Shown: in pieces, positions 36,841-48,997 of the stretch
Layout of the letters: the number at the start of each line of letters is the position of its first letter
How positions within the stretch are numbered: the stretch's first letter is position 1
Assembly: GCA_033220425.1 (NCBI GenBank)
Contig: CM065649.1
Span: 2,790,001 to 2,854,000, forward strand
Source of the DNA: Lepraria neglecta
Taxonomy: Eukaryota > Ascomycota > Lecanoromycetes > Lecanorales > Stereocaulaceae
Direction: 5' to 3'
DNA: 64,000 nucleotides
Translations under genes and position numbers: made by a program
The notes under the pieces: model-generated
Database searches by the model: none
Told to the model about the DNA's origin: nothing
The model's input: only the letters and a program-made list of their open reading frames with translations

Positions 36841-37520
36841 GCAAGTCATGCAACTGCATTTCTCTAGGATGCTAACAGTGAGTACTTAGGCTACATCGAA
36901 CCACCAGGGTCAGCTTTTCATAAGACTTATGGCAATTAGCATATAGAGAGGATTTGAGGAGGGTGTAAGAATAGCTTCTTAGTCTCATGTTGCGGTATCC
37001 TGGAATTTGCTTTGGGAATCATGCGACAGTCTTCACCTACCATTTGAAATCAAATATTCCACACACACACTATTCTCTTCATTCTTGCTTTTCATTATCT
37101 CCTTGTAGAACGACTGCTAGGACGGTCGTACAGATGATGACTGCAGATGACTTTGGCTCCGAAACATCGGCTCCTTCGCCTCTTCAACTTTTGTGTTACT
37201 GAGGTACAAGAATCTCGGAGTATGATGTGACTATTATGTTCATACTGCAGATGACCTTACACGCACACGCCGAGAGAGTCCACTTCACCGCTTCCACCCC
37301 TGTGTCTCCGAAGTACAGGATTTATGTCCGGCCCCGAAACGAAACCTTCCCAGTGCATAGCCAATACTTTCACTTTCTTGCACCTGTATGATGGCTACAC
37401 GCCATCGGCAACTTTCTTTGGCAATGCGTGTTCGTGTCCTTGAGCCGTTGCTTCATCATCAGCTGGCCCATGCTGTCGTAATCTTGTTGCACTGTCCTCC
37501 GTACCCCTGCACCTCTGGGG

Positions 37521-37526
37521 TATAAA
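37521..37526 (+). promoter_or_regulatory. TATA box of the orphan gene at 37677
   Basis: TATAAA, followed by a long pyrimidine-rich leader (CCCTCTCCCTCCCTCC and beyond) and then an A/C-rich stretch directly before the ATG at 37677. This is the common architecture of strongly expressed fungal genes. Confidence 0.55.
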
Positions 37527-37676
37527 TTCCAATTTTCATCCCTCTCCCTCCCTCCATCCTTCTTCTTCATCACTCCAACGGATCAGACTTCAACATAAAC
37601 AGCAACTCACTCACAACTCTTCAACCACACTCCTCCCAAACACAGAGAATAAGAACTTCTTCTTCAAACGAGCAAT

Positions 37677-38572
37677 ATGTCACGACACGATCGCGCAGGC
37701 GGACGTCACCCCCCTCCTCGTCGCAACGACCCCAACGACAATAGCGATGACGACGTCCCGCGTCACTTGATTCCTCCGCGGTTCTGGACGGACCGAGAAT
37801 TCCGGAGGAGAATCATTAATGCGATCAATATGGAGCTCCATAACTACGAGGGACATTGTATGTACCACACCTCAGTCAGCCCACCAGACATTAACCGCAT
37901 TATAGATCATCTCGATGACTCCTTCTATAATTATACGGACATACGTGGTCGTGGCAGCCGTGTAAGGGATGAAGGTGCTGATCGTCCTACTCCTCCCGAG
38001 ATGGGGAGAATACTAGCTAGTCTCATTGCTCGACGCACATTATGTGAGTAGATGTCAGGTGTCTCACCACCGCTTGCTGACGAGTTCAGCGAATCAGGAT
38101 GCTTCTGCCGTGATGAAGATGTTTTGCGATGCAATTCGTGAGTTCTAGTGCCCCCTCTCTCGGCTACTCACATACTGACTACCGCGTAGCGGATGAGCAT
38201 CCTTTCTTCGCCAGATACGGACTTGGTACTGAAGGATCGGGTCCTCCTCCATACAGCGTGCGCGATTCTAGAAGCGATCGAAGCGGCCACCGTCATGGAG
38301 GTCATCGCGAGCACGGTAGATCACACCGCCATGGTCGACCTCATCCCGACTATCCCTTAACACGCACTTCTGGAGACGGCAACTCGAGCGACTCAGATGG
38401 GACTACGCTTTCCGAATGGGCGAGCGGACGCCCACATAACAGGTCGCATCGCTCTGGAGGAGGCCATCATAGTCATAGCTCTCGCCATCCGTCAAGACAC
38501 CATCGAGGACGAGATGAGTCTGATTCAGGCTCTGAGACCGATTCTTCCGTTGACTCTCGTAGACGCCGTTGA
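37677..38572 (+). CDS. Orphan protein with His/Arg/Ser-rich C-terminus
   Basis: Three exons (37677-38043, 38090-38137, 38190-38572) with short introns of 46 and 52 nt join in frame (RTL-SNQDASAVMK, CDAI-PDEHPFFARYG) to give 265 residues. The N-terminal half is folded-looking (RFWTDREFRRRIINAINMEL, then INRIIDHLDDSFYNY). The C-terminal half is disordered and rich in His, Arg, Gly and Ser (HRHGGHREHGRSHRHGRPH), ending in SVDSRRRR. No family recognised. The tail composition resembles that of the protein at 24214-25113, which may be convergence. The clean splice sites and well-formed promoter suggest it is expressed. Confidence 0.65.
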
Positions 38573-39911
38573 AGGGGCGATCCAGATAAGCGCTGGTGAG
38601 AGCCTTTGACTGTAAGGGAGCGTGCATGCAGAGAAAGGACTTGAGACTGGCTGCTGTTTTTCTCAAATTGAGGTTGTTGTGAGGATGGGATCGATTGGGC
38701 TTTCACAGAGACATCATGTTATTTATGCGAATGAATACTGGATAGACGTTAGTCATGCAAATGCAGACTGTGCCACAACAGGAACCAGATCGCAGACTTC
38801 CGTATTTACTAGAGGCTAAGGATTGAGAAATGGAAAGGGAGCTTCGTACAAATTTTCAGCACTCACGTGCACCAAGACCATGAGTAAGCGCCTGTGCCAA
38901 TGAAGTATGCCGGTCTCGGGACCCAATACTGTAACCGCCCATACCTGTGCAACGTTCCACGGCGCCTTATAATAGATTGCAGCCCGTGCATGACGTTCAT
39001 TCGGGGTGTGCAATCCTTGGTCCTACGGAATAAACGTACCTTGTGATGAGATGTGAGTTAGAATTCTGTCTTAGTTGTGGTACACTGTTTGGATCTCTGA
39101 ACTATAAAGCGGTTTTTTCTCCCCTCTTCCTCCTTCATCCAACATCTCCCTCCCATCAAAACTTAACTTTCAACTACACCACTCTCATCCATAAAGAAAA
39201 ACCAATACTTCTTCCATCAAACAACATATCACGAAACGACAGCCTAGAGACTCCACTCTGGTGCCGCCCAAGTAGCGAGGGCAAGTTCTTCGGGCATTCT
39301 CCTGATCACGAATGTCGTAAGTCCTACAAAACCCAGTAGACATCGCCAATTCTTGTGTAACGTAAGTCCGGAAATACTTGCATGCTACTCTCTACTTGTT
39401 TCTTCTCCGGATGTAGGGTTGCGAGACTGCAGTCAGGCGAGTAGTAGTAGTAGGGCAGTTTCGTTCATTCTCCCAGAAATGAGCGATACATGATCAAACG
39501 GGCTATCTCTTCAACCAGCCTTTATTGTTCCTATTGTTCAACGTTCCCTTACGCCTCTCATTAAACAAAACCGAGACGCAAAGGACGCAACGTGGATACT
39601 TTTACAGAACCCGAAGTGTAAGAAAGCAGACCCCTGAAGGAGGGTGAAGTCCAAAGATTACTATTTGCAAGATCTATCCATCTACTTTTAATGTCTTACG
39701 CTCACATGATGCATGTAAACGCCAAGGATTGAAAGAAGAGTACTCACATGTCTACATACCAAATCCCCTTACGCCTTCCCCGCTCTAGATCAACTCCAGG
39801 TTTTCTAAAGCCTCAAAGAGTGTATATGTGTATCCCGCTATAAAAAAGTCGTAAATCGTCGAGATCCATCATGCATGTCAAACAATCTAAGCCACCTCGC
39901 AAGAGTATCGA
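38573..39911. other. Intergenic with a promoter-like module but no gene
   Basis: TATAAA at 39103-39108 is followed by CTCCCCTCTTCCTCCTTCAT, AACTTTCAACTACACCACTC and an A/C-rich run to about 39230, the same architecture as the leader of the gene at 37677. No open reading frame of note follows. It may drive a noncoding transcript or be the remnant of a lost duplicate. Confidence 0.4.
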
Positions 39912-42900
39912 TTAGTGGTAGCTCCTCATAGCATCCTCATAGCCCGGTCCGCCCTTCAAATCCCTCTCAAAGGTCTCAGCCACATCAAGCACCTTGATAA
40001 TATGCTCCATGCTTAACGGCTTGCTTTCGTTGAGCGCGAGCGCCTGTGCCGTTCTCACTGCATTCTTAATCTGCCGGCCATTAAGGCTTCGTCTAGAAAG
40101 CCTCTCGTAGTCTTCGTCTGAGAAGTCTTTACATTCAATGCCTTCGATAGCTTTGACTTTGTTGAGGAAGGTCTTCCAGACGCTCATCTTCGCTTTGCCG
40201 GTGAGTTCGCCATAGCGTAAGGCAACGTGTATGCGGGATTGGAAGGCGGGGTCGAAGGTTTGGACGCGGTTGGTTGTGAGGAAGAGGATGCCTTGAAAGT
40301 ATTCCAGGAGGCGGAGGAAGATGGAGACGAGGGCGTTGCGGCCTACGTCTTGGGGCTGGCGTGCCTCTGCAAAGACTGTATTAGTGGTAATTCAGTGGAG
40401 CTTGTTAAGGGAATCATGCCTAAGAACACGTCGGCCTCATCAAGCAGCAACACTGCGCCCCATGAGTGTGCCACATCAAGTATCTTATTGAGCTCGGCCT
40501 CCAGCTGGTGTGGGTTTGTGCCAAGTTCCCCAACACTAACCATATAGAGCGGGCGTTTGAGTAACTCGGCGATGCCTTCCGCGGTGAGTGTTTTGCCTGT
40601 GCCAGGAGGTCCGTGAAGGACAGCTACAAGGCCGCGTCCTTTGCCTAAGGGGATGTTAGTATTAAAATAAATAGAAAAGATAAGAGCTAAGTGTAGTGCG
40701 CCTGACCTTGAATTACATCATCAATGTTGCGGCTTCCTTCAAAGGTATGGGATTGTACTAAAGCTTTGACGATAGCCTTCTGATTGTCTGGCAGCACAAG
40801 CGAGTCGTAAGCACCCTCATTCCAATCGATGTTATTGATGCTGGATACCGTGAGCTCAAGCCACAGCTTCTCACTGAAGGCGAATCCAAGCACAACAGGG
40901 CTGGCAATGAGAAATTCTTCTTCTGTAAACTCCCGCTTTTGTACTCCGTCTTGACCTGGAAGCTCATTGATATTTTCTTTTTGAACCGCATTACCCTCAG
41001 CGTCGACCTCGATCTCGACCAAGTGGTAGTCATTATCGTCGTCTTTGATCAATTTGTATTTCGTGATGGGCTTATCCGTCTCTGCGAATTGATCGCCAGG
41101 TTTCTGATTGAGTCCCTCTTCATCTGAGGAGCTCTCACAGTTGCAGCTCTCATCGTCACTATCCTCATCCTCTTCGTCGTCAAGAATATCAGGGTCTGCA
41201 GGCTTGACGGTTGAGATGGGGTAGTTGGGGTTTATGCGCCTATGTATTGCCGGGTCCACCATGACTCGACCATTGATATTGACCTTGATCACTTGTCTCT
41301 TCTTCTTGTAGAATGCCATGCCGTTGTGGAACTTGTACTTCATGCCCGCAAGCTCGACGAACTTTTTCCCTCGTTGTATCAACTCTTGCTTGAGCTTCTC
41401 TGATTCTCTATGATATTTTAGCGGGTAGCAGCCTAGAGTCGAGATCTTTCGTGGTCCAGTGAATTCCGGAACTTCGATCTCCATCTGGCCCATGCCGAAA
41501 GCCTTGCCATCGTACTCAAGGTAGCGTCCTTCGATATTGTGATATTTGCCTTTGACGAAAGACGAATGCTAAGACCACACAGTTAGCAGTCGTATAAAGC
41601 TCAGGAATCATTTCATCCATACCAAATTGGCGTATTCCATCTTGAACGCTCTCGGCTCATCAGTATTTCCGTATGTTGGACAATAAGCAATCTCATTGCT
41701 TTTGAATAATGCCCATAGGAGATCAAAGGTGATTGTGTTGTTTTCGAGTAGAGGGTAAAGGGTCTTCTTCGTCTCGGCATAGTCCTTATCAAGATACTTG
41801 ACCAACACCTTCACGTGCTTCACCTTTGTAGCTGCTGGTATCCTGCCCTTCTTTTTCTTCTCGGTTTTGCTCAGCTTCTTGAGCTCCTTCATGTAGGTAC
41901 GGATCTCTTCGAGGTAGAGGAATATCATATTAGGGTCTACCACAGGCGTCTCTTCCGCAAATGAGACGCCCTTGACTTCGTCCATGACATGCTTTAGAGC
42001 CTCTTTGAGAGCCTTGCTCTTGATATCGAGGACCGTATTGAGGTATTTGTTTTCCCAATCGAACTTTCGTCGGACCTGGAAGACGTATTGATCGTATTCG
42101 CCAACATCGGGGTCTTCAGCGGTTTCTTTGAGGACATAATTGTGTCTACTGCTATCCCATATTCTATCCACACGAACAAAAGCCGCTTTTGAGCCCCTGC
42201 GAAATGTAAGTGGGTTGGTCAGTTTAAAGTCAGCTTGTAAGACTTACCTCTTGCCTGGCTTCTTCTTGCTCTTCTTGGCTGCTTTGCTATCGATATCGCC
42301 ATTAAGGCCTGCCTCCCGTATTCGTTTCGTCGCTGTGAGCTCCCTGATGGAATCTTCGTCTGCCTCATCCTCATCATCCGACTCCTTAGCCTTCTTTGTG
42401 CGCTTCTTCTTCTTCTTCAGCGCCTTCTTCTTCCTGCTCTTCTTCTTCTCATTCTCATCCTCCGAAGAGCTTGACTCGTCATCGCTGTGTTCGGAGTCAG
42501 ATTCTACTGCTTTGGCCTTCCTTGCTTTAGTTTTCTTTTTCTCCTTCAACTTCTTTGCCTTTTTCGCCTTCGCCTTCCGCTTCTTCTTCTTCGCGACTTC
42601 GTCGTCTTCTGACAATGAATCTTCTGAGTCTTCTGAGCTGCTCGAGCTGGAGGTATCGTCGGAGGTATCGTCGCTGCTGGAGGAGTCCACCTCTTTGGCC
42701 TTTGACCGCTTCTTCGACTTCTTCTTCGAGCCTTTCTTGTGCTGCTTACAGGGCGCCTTCTTGACCTTGGAAGTTATGGTATCCTTCTCCTCGGGGGTGC
42801 TCTGTGCTGTGGATGAGCTATCAGGTATCGGTGGTGTTTTATCCCTGAGCTTCGAACCCTCAGACTCTGTGCCTTTGGGATCTGGCTTCGCCTTCGCTCC

Positions 42901-43083
42901 CTCCGCATGATCTTCTACCCCCGCGTCCTCCATATCGTCAATAGTCTGCGAGCTTCGGCTGCAAGTATACGGAGGGGTTGAGGAGGGTGTGTATTGTGGT
43001 GTCGCCGTAGCGCTATCTGAGGTATCACTAGTCTTTTTGAAGCGTGTAGGGTGTTTGCTAGAAGGTTCTGGCTTTTTGGACAT
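39912..43083 (-). CDS. AAA+ ATPase with long charged N-terminus
   Basis: Five exons (42248-43083, 41623-42196, 40707-41568, 40420-40644, 39912-40366) give 983 residues. Residues 1-280 are disordered: Ser/Asp runs alternating with Lys runs (KKKSKKRSKAKEVDSSSSDD). A middle domain follows (VFQVRRKFDWENKYLNTVL, LLENNTITFDLLWALFKSNE), of the type usually found before the ATPase in these fungal proteins. The AAA core has Walker A GPPGTGKT (about 769-776), Walker B VLLLDEADVFL (about 822-832) and sensor-1 ILFLTTNRV. DPAFQSRIHVALRY and a C-terminal helical lid follow. The fourth intron (40367-40419) begins GC rather than GT and splits the Glu after Walker B (FL-EARQPQ). Function in fungi is unknown. 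Confidence 0.9.
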
Positions 43084-43893
43084 GGAAAATAGTGCTCACG
43101 TGAGCATTCATCAAGATTCTTTCCAGTCGATATTGTAATTTAGGTAGATGTTTCCATGGGGTGATAAAGCGAGTGAAGGGGGCTTTGAGGGATGGCCAGA
43201 CAAGTAATACGTGCACATCGGATAGGGGCAAACGAAGGTGTGATCAGGCCGAGCATGGTGCAGCATCCGCGGGCAACGAGAGACGGTAACACAACAATCA
43301 GCGCTGGAGCGAGTGAGATTTGGCATTCGTGGGTTTTTTGAAGACGCTATTTCCATTTCGGCCAAGCGCGTGGCCAAAGTAGATCCTCAGCCGAAGTACC
43401 CAGCTGATGACAACCTGTTTGAGGCCGTGTGCAGCGTGCCACCCCTTGTTCTCGTGCTGTAGACCTGGATGTGTCGCTCTACATGGCCCTCTCTGCATCT
43501 CGATCAATGGGTACGCGGCCCACTGCCCGTGGGTGGGAGGGTGGGAGGAGAATAGAGAATTAACTGGTCCATCAAAAACCCGATGCGCTGGACCCTGGCA
43601 GGTGGTGGCCAAAAACTTCGAGGCAACCATGTTTGGTTCGTGCGGGAAGGCCCTCCAATTACTAGGCGTTCGCCTTCCGAAGGCTGGCTCAAAGGTTTCG
43701 ATAGTTCTTCGTCAATGAAATGCCATGATGTCGTCTATTGGCTGAGTTCGATCCTGTGCGCCATCGAGCTGGAAAACCGATGCGATTTGCTTCTATTTAT
43801 GTACTTATAGAGGGACTCTACCTTTTTGCCCCCTACTCACTATTGTCTGCCGCTACTGTCTACCGCTACTGTTCCTCTCTTGCCCGGGTTTCG

Positions 43894-45321
43894 TCATAGG
43901 CTGTCATTGCTTTTCCCACCTTCCAGATACTCTCCATTCTTGGCACGCATGCACAAAGTTTTCAGTATCTCCGCACCTTTGACAAAATCACCCATCTCAA
44001 GGTAGATCTGTCCGCTTAGCCGGGTCCAGAAAGCACCTGCATGAATGATTGCTGGCAGATAGATATCGTGCTTGTTCGCCAGTATCTCCGTCATCCAGAT
44101 TGCAACGGGGATCGTATCCTTCTCCGGGATCTCGCATGGGCCGTTTCCGATGGTCAAAGGTAATCTCACGTTCGTCATGGCACATCTTGTGAGCGTCTTC
44201 TCCGAGTTCTCCATTACGTCCGTCCCAAGGATCTCTGCAATTCGTCTTCCGGCTTCGTTTGAGATGCTCTCACAATATGCCATGATGTTCTCTTCTCCAC
44301 CACAGACCTCTCTTCGAAACTTCAAAGCTTCTTCAATGCACAGGTACGGGCTGACATCGATAGTCGCCACGAACTCGAAGAGCATTTCGAAACTACTCTT
44401 TTCGCTTTTCGCTGTCATCAGTGGGTTTACAATGGTCTTTGCTCCCTCTCGAGGCAGAGGCTCGAAGCCATGAGACGTTGGAAGAGACGTTCGGATAAGA
44501 TGCTGATTTTTTTTCCGAACACAAAATACTGCACAGCCTCTGGGTACGTACAGCCATCTGTGAGCCGCGGAGATCATGGATCAGCATTCGTCACGTGGGT
44601 AGCCCTGCAGCTGGAGTGAGATGACTCACTTATGGCAATTACTGGTAAAGAAATCTGGTCGAGCTGTGGCCAAGCCCAGCTCAATATGCCCAGCACCATG
44701 TGCTCCGTCCACCATACTCAGCACACCCTCCCTCTTACACACCTCCACTAATCGCTCCCATGGTACCCTGACACCCGGCATACTTGAGATAGTATCGAAG
44801 ATGGCGATCTTGACCTTCTTTCCTCCCAGCTTGGCAGCATTGATGGCGGTCTCGAACCTCAAAACCAGAACATGGTCGTCAATTGGGTAATTGACCGCGA
44901 GATTAACATTGTCCACGTCGGTCGTCTCAATCAAGTACTGAATCGTCTTCTCAATGGCTGCGTATACTGTGCTTAAATGCAGAACCACATCGCCCTTCTC
45001 ATACCTTAGGCTTCTTAACACGACATTGATGGCAGTGGTAGCATTGGGCACAAAGACGACTTCATCGACGGGGACACCCAGAAACTCTGCCATTGCGGAG
45101 CGGCTCTCGTCAAGCATCTTCGGATACTCATACCGAACGAAAGTATCAGGGCGGGCTTCAGAGAGCGCTTGAACTTCGCGGAAGCGATTTTGCACCGGTT
45201 TAGGGTAGGTGCCGAAGGAGCCATGGTTCAATGGCGTGTAGGTAGGTGCGAAGAGGAAGTGGGCGTCTCGCATAGGACGTCCGAAGGGACAAAGGGACGT
45301 GTCTGGACCGGCGTCTCCCAT
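43894..45321 (-). CDS. Class V PLP-dependent aminotransferase-like enzyme (isopenicillin-N-epimerase type)
   Basis: Two exons (44630-45321 and 43894-44557) encode 451 residues from the ATG at 45319-45321. An upstream in-frame ATG at 45430-45432 would add 37 residues. LNHGSFGTYPKPV opens the fold. VVFVPNATTAINVVLRSL is the PLP phosphate-binding region. MVDGAHGAGHIELGL has the Asp that pairs with the pyridine nitrogen, and SNCHKWLYVPRGCAVF carries the PLP lysine (about residue 231), split by the intron, which supports the junction. Such proteins act on amino acids as epimerases, lyases or desulfurases; the substrate here is unknown. It is divergent from the gene at 45948. Confidence 0.9.
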
Positions 45322-45947
45322 GTTGGAATGGAGGTTTTCGTGAACGGATTGTGTTGCGAAGAAGATTCGGCAAAGCAGCAAGGGAGGAGTCGATGCCGCT
45401 TCAGTGCAACTCGGAGCGCAGAGCTGCTTCACTTGGACTGTTTGGAATTATCTCTACCTAGACAGAAGGACACCTATCCAATATAAAATATTGTGACTCA
45501 ATCCCATCTTCCGAGTTCGGACATACTTCGAGTCCAAATATGCGGTTACAGGCGGCATTGGCATTTTATCTGACGTGTTTAACACACTCCATCCTCTGCA
45601 ACCTTTAGACCACTTCCTGACCTCGCAAAGCGGAAATGGATATGTACCGGTGCCAATGCTACTCTCAATGGCTGACCACAGACCACTCGAGACGATCTTC
45701 AGGATGTGGCGTTACGTCAGAGGTCCTTATCGATAAGGCCCAAGCACAATGGTGACGCGCTGCCAGCTTGTTCTGTCTATTGCATCATCTCCTTGACGCT
45801 GCACAATAGAATACCTGTATCTCTGCTCTTTCGGTACTATCAAATAATCCACCGAAACCACCATCAACACCACCAACACCACCACCCCTTCTCCTCCCTC
45901 CAAACCACGACCCATCCCTCTCCAACGCCCTTCCCCAAATCACAGAC

Positions 45948-46561
45948 ATGGCGCGCGCATACCAAGAAGCCCACATAGTCGAGAACCTCGCCTCGTCCAT
46001 GAAGCTCCTCCAAGCCCAGACCACCGAGCTTGCGAAGCTATGTGGTACTCATGAAGAGAGAATCAAGAATCTCACGACTGCCAATGCTGAGTTGGTCAAA
46101 AAGAACGCCACGCTGGAGACGCGGATGATGGCGAAGTACGCATGCTCTCCTCTCCTCCCATTCCTCTGCCCTTCACTACATCCCGCTCTCTACTTTCTCA
46201 ATCCCCTCTCCGCGCCCTCCAAATCATCCCACCAAAGCACCTACAAATGATTCCATTCGCTAACCTTCGCTCCTCCAGCGAACACAACAACACCGCCCGC
46301 CTCCAAAACTCGCACCTCCCCCCTCTCTCCCACACGCCCCTCGTCCCCCTCCACGACCTCGGCACCAACAGACCCATCCGGCATTTCCCCAAACATGAAA
46401 AAGACATCAAGATAATGAGTACCGCAGAAGTAATCCAAGTGCTTCAAGCCCTAGACATCAAGACAATGGGCATGAGCCAAGTGGAGAAGAAGCAGCAGTT
46501 GAGAGCGCAGACAGGATTGCCAGGGGAGAGTATTACTAAGGCTGAGGGGAGTGGGACATGA
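45948..46561 (+). CDS. Small coiled-coil protein, uncharacterised
   Basis: Two exons (45948-46135 and 46279-46561; intron 143 nt) give 156 residues with an in-frame junction in MMA-NEHNNTARLQ. Residues 8-62 have a heptad pattern (LASSMKLLQAQTTELAKLC, NLTTANAELVKKNATLETR) typical of a coiled coil. A Pro/Arg-rich middle follows, then a short helix (STAEVIQVLQALDI). The leader is CACCACC-rich. I do not recognise the family. The first ATG of the transcript-like region was taken as start. Confidence 0.65.
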
Positions 46562-47496
46562 GGAGGTGGGAAGGGGGTGGGAGTGGGATTTGTTGGGCTG
46601 GAGAGTAGGGCGCCGCTATCATGACCTTTACGACTTGGATTTGGCGCGGTGCGGTGGATACATATCAGGTAGGGCATTAGTGTATTGGATATACATATAT
46701 ATAAAGACGGTGCTAGATATGTTAGTTAGGTTGGTCTGTGATGCCTGTGGTTCCCTCCCCCGGGTCGGATACGTTGGCGTGGCTGTACCTTAGGATAGTG
46801 TTGTGTGGCATGTATTTCCTCCTTCAGGATGGTTACTTTCGTCATCATAGCTACTTCTCATAGGTCATCCGTAGGCAGAGCAACTGAGCTGCCGTTTAAA
46901 TCTTGCAAACACATATTCCAGACTTCATATTCCCAGCTACTTCACCCGTCATCGGGCCCACTACCTTCATAAGACAGATTCTAAACTCTACAGAAAGTCC
47001 AGATTGTTATACATTGCGAGTTCTGACGAGCTGCTTTTGTATGGGGTTTCTACTGAGTGGTATAAAGCTCCACAAAGACGGGCTTATACTCTTATCAAGC
47101 TTGAAAACCGCACACAGCACTAAAAATGAAGCCCAAAATGCCCGTCTGTTAGTACTTGATGGCATGATTGCATGTCACAGGCAGGAATTTGTACGACTTA
47201 AGCGTATCGTATGCATTTATCTCTGTCAACCTATGATAAGAAAGCTATGAATGCCAGCGTATCCGACCCAAGGGGAGGGAAGGAAACACAGGCAAACAAC
47301 ACTATTCTAACGCAAGATTTTGGTTTATCCACCGAACGAAAGTGCACTCAAGCTAGCATATCGACCATCATCATCCATCAATAATCCATATCATTTCCAT
47401 AGTAACCACCATCCATCCGACCAACATCCATATCATTTCCTCGCACCATGCTCAGTAAGCTTTCCTTAAGGCGGAGACAGCCTAGGAACGGGAGTT
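46562..47496. other. Intergenic between convergent genes, no gene seen
   Basis: The 3' ends of two convergent genes face each other here. TATACATATATATAAAG near 46690 is AT-rich and may lie in the 3' untranslated part of the upstream gene. CATCCATCCGACCAACATCC-like triplet-rich sequence occurs at 47380-47430. Confidence 0.4.
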
Positions 47497-48997
47497 CTAC
47501 TCCTCGTCGTCGTCCTTGGAACCGACACCGCCGAGCTTGGCCTTGGCGATTGCGGCGGCGAGCTTCTTCCCGTGTCCTTTATTGAGAGTGGTCTGACACT
47601 TCCTGGCTTCCTTTTGAAGGAAGGCGGTCGGGTAGTCATCGGTGAGGAAGTGGTGTTTCATGTAGCTAGCGATCAGGGACCACTTTTCATGGGAGAATTG
47701 CTTCTCCACCTGCTCCTTGGCGACCATGAGGAGAGCGTCCTGATGAGAGGAGGATTAGTGATGGCAGTGCAAGAACGAGGTAGGGTCGTTAACTTACATC
47801 ACCTTTCTTCAGGCGGGTCATGTTACACTTGATGCGCGTATAGCGGTTCGGAAGCGAGCTTGATGATTGTTAGCTAAAGGAATACCTCACCCTCACCTGA
47901 CCATACCTTGGTTGAGTCATGAAGCCAGTCTTTTCCTCCCAGGCTTCGCGGATTTCCTCCCAGGTTTTGCCAGCTTGCTTCATGGTCATGAGCATCTTAT
48001 CAGCATCATCCGCATCATCCCACGAGGTAGGAACAGGACGAGGGTCGGCAGTCGCGCCTTTTGGTGCCTGACGCTGACGCAGGGTCTCACGGGCAGTCAT
48101 GCTGGAGCTCCCACTGGACTTGCTCCCAGTGGATTTAGCAGGGGAAGCGGTTTTGCCGGGAGAAGTAGACTTAGTAGAGGAGCTAGATTTGTTGCTTGCA
48201 ATATTGGTATTGGTTTTGTCATTCACAGCTCCGAACTTGCTGGACAAGCGGGCAGTCTTGCCGGTTGGGGTTGCAGGCTCAGCAACAACAGCTTTGTCTT
48301 TGTCGGACTTGCCAGCACCATTGGCTTTCTTGGCATGAGAAGGAGCATGCTTCTTGACAGGATATTCAAACCCGGCTTTAGGAGTAGAGCTACGACGCTT
48401 CTGGGGACTAAGGCTCATCAAAGCCATAGCAGCTTTGTGAGTCTCGTCATCATCGGTCGCCTAGCAAAAGTCAGTCAAAAGGCTTTTGGCATCGAGTAAA
48501 TCGGTCTATGCGAGGAGGTGGTTATTCTTGTACAAAACGGAAACATATCAGGGTTGATATGAGGCTGTGGGCTTTGATGCATTGACATGAGAGAGATGAA
48601 GAAAAACGCACAGTGAGGGAGCGGTGTCGTAAGATCAACCCTGGAGCTGCAACAAGAATCGGTTGCAGAGATTGTCATGCACCACAAAACATTTCGATGG
48701 CTTGATGATTGAGGAAATGAAAGCAGGAAGGATGCGTGGCATTGAGATAAAAAAATCAGGTGGGTGATCGTGCGACTGGTGACTTACATTCTCGTCTCCA
48801 TGCAACTTTCCCTTCTTGTCGGACTTCTTATCTGTCTCCATCATAGCAGCGAGAACATGAGCACCATCGAAGATATCTGTGTCATATCCGGTATCCTCAA
48901 GAGCCTTCCCTTTGCCATTTGTTTTGACAGGGACCGGGATCTCACCGAGAAGCATTCGGTCCATTTCGGAAAGATTCTCGTCAAGGTCGTAGGACAT
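47497..48997 (-). CDS. Myb/SANT-like protein with low-complexity N-terminus
   Basis: Four exons (48788-48997, 47907-48460, 47798-47858, 47497-47739) give 355 residues. The last three junctions are secure (MTQP-SSLPNRYTRIK; RLKKGD-DALLMVAKEQ). The first intron would be 327 nt, long for this window, so an extra small exon may be hidden. Residues 70-205 are Ser/Thr/Lys-rich. The C-terminal part, WEEIREAWEEKTG, then SSLPNRYTRIKCNM and SHEKWSLIASYMKHH, has the spaced tryptophans and RY-x-R of fungal Myb-like proteins, suggesting DNA or chromatin binding. The protein ends in an acidic SKDDDEE. Role unknown. Confidence 0.75.

Noticed and set aside
42140-42910. 256-codon plus-strand Ser/Phe-rich frame
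   Set aside because: Antisense of the Lys/Ser/Asp-rich N-terminus of the AAA+ ATPase gene; composition explains its length.
47867-48499. 210-codon plus-strand frame
   Set aside because: Antisense to the well-supported Myb-like gene, with no motif of its own.
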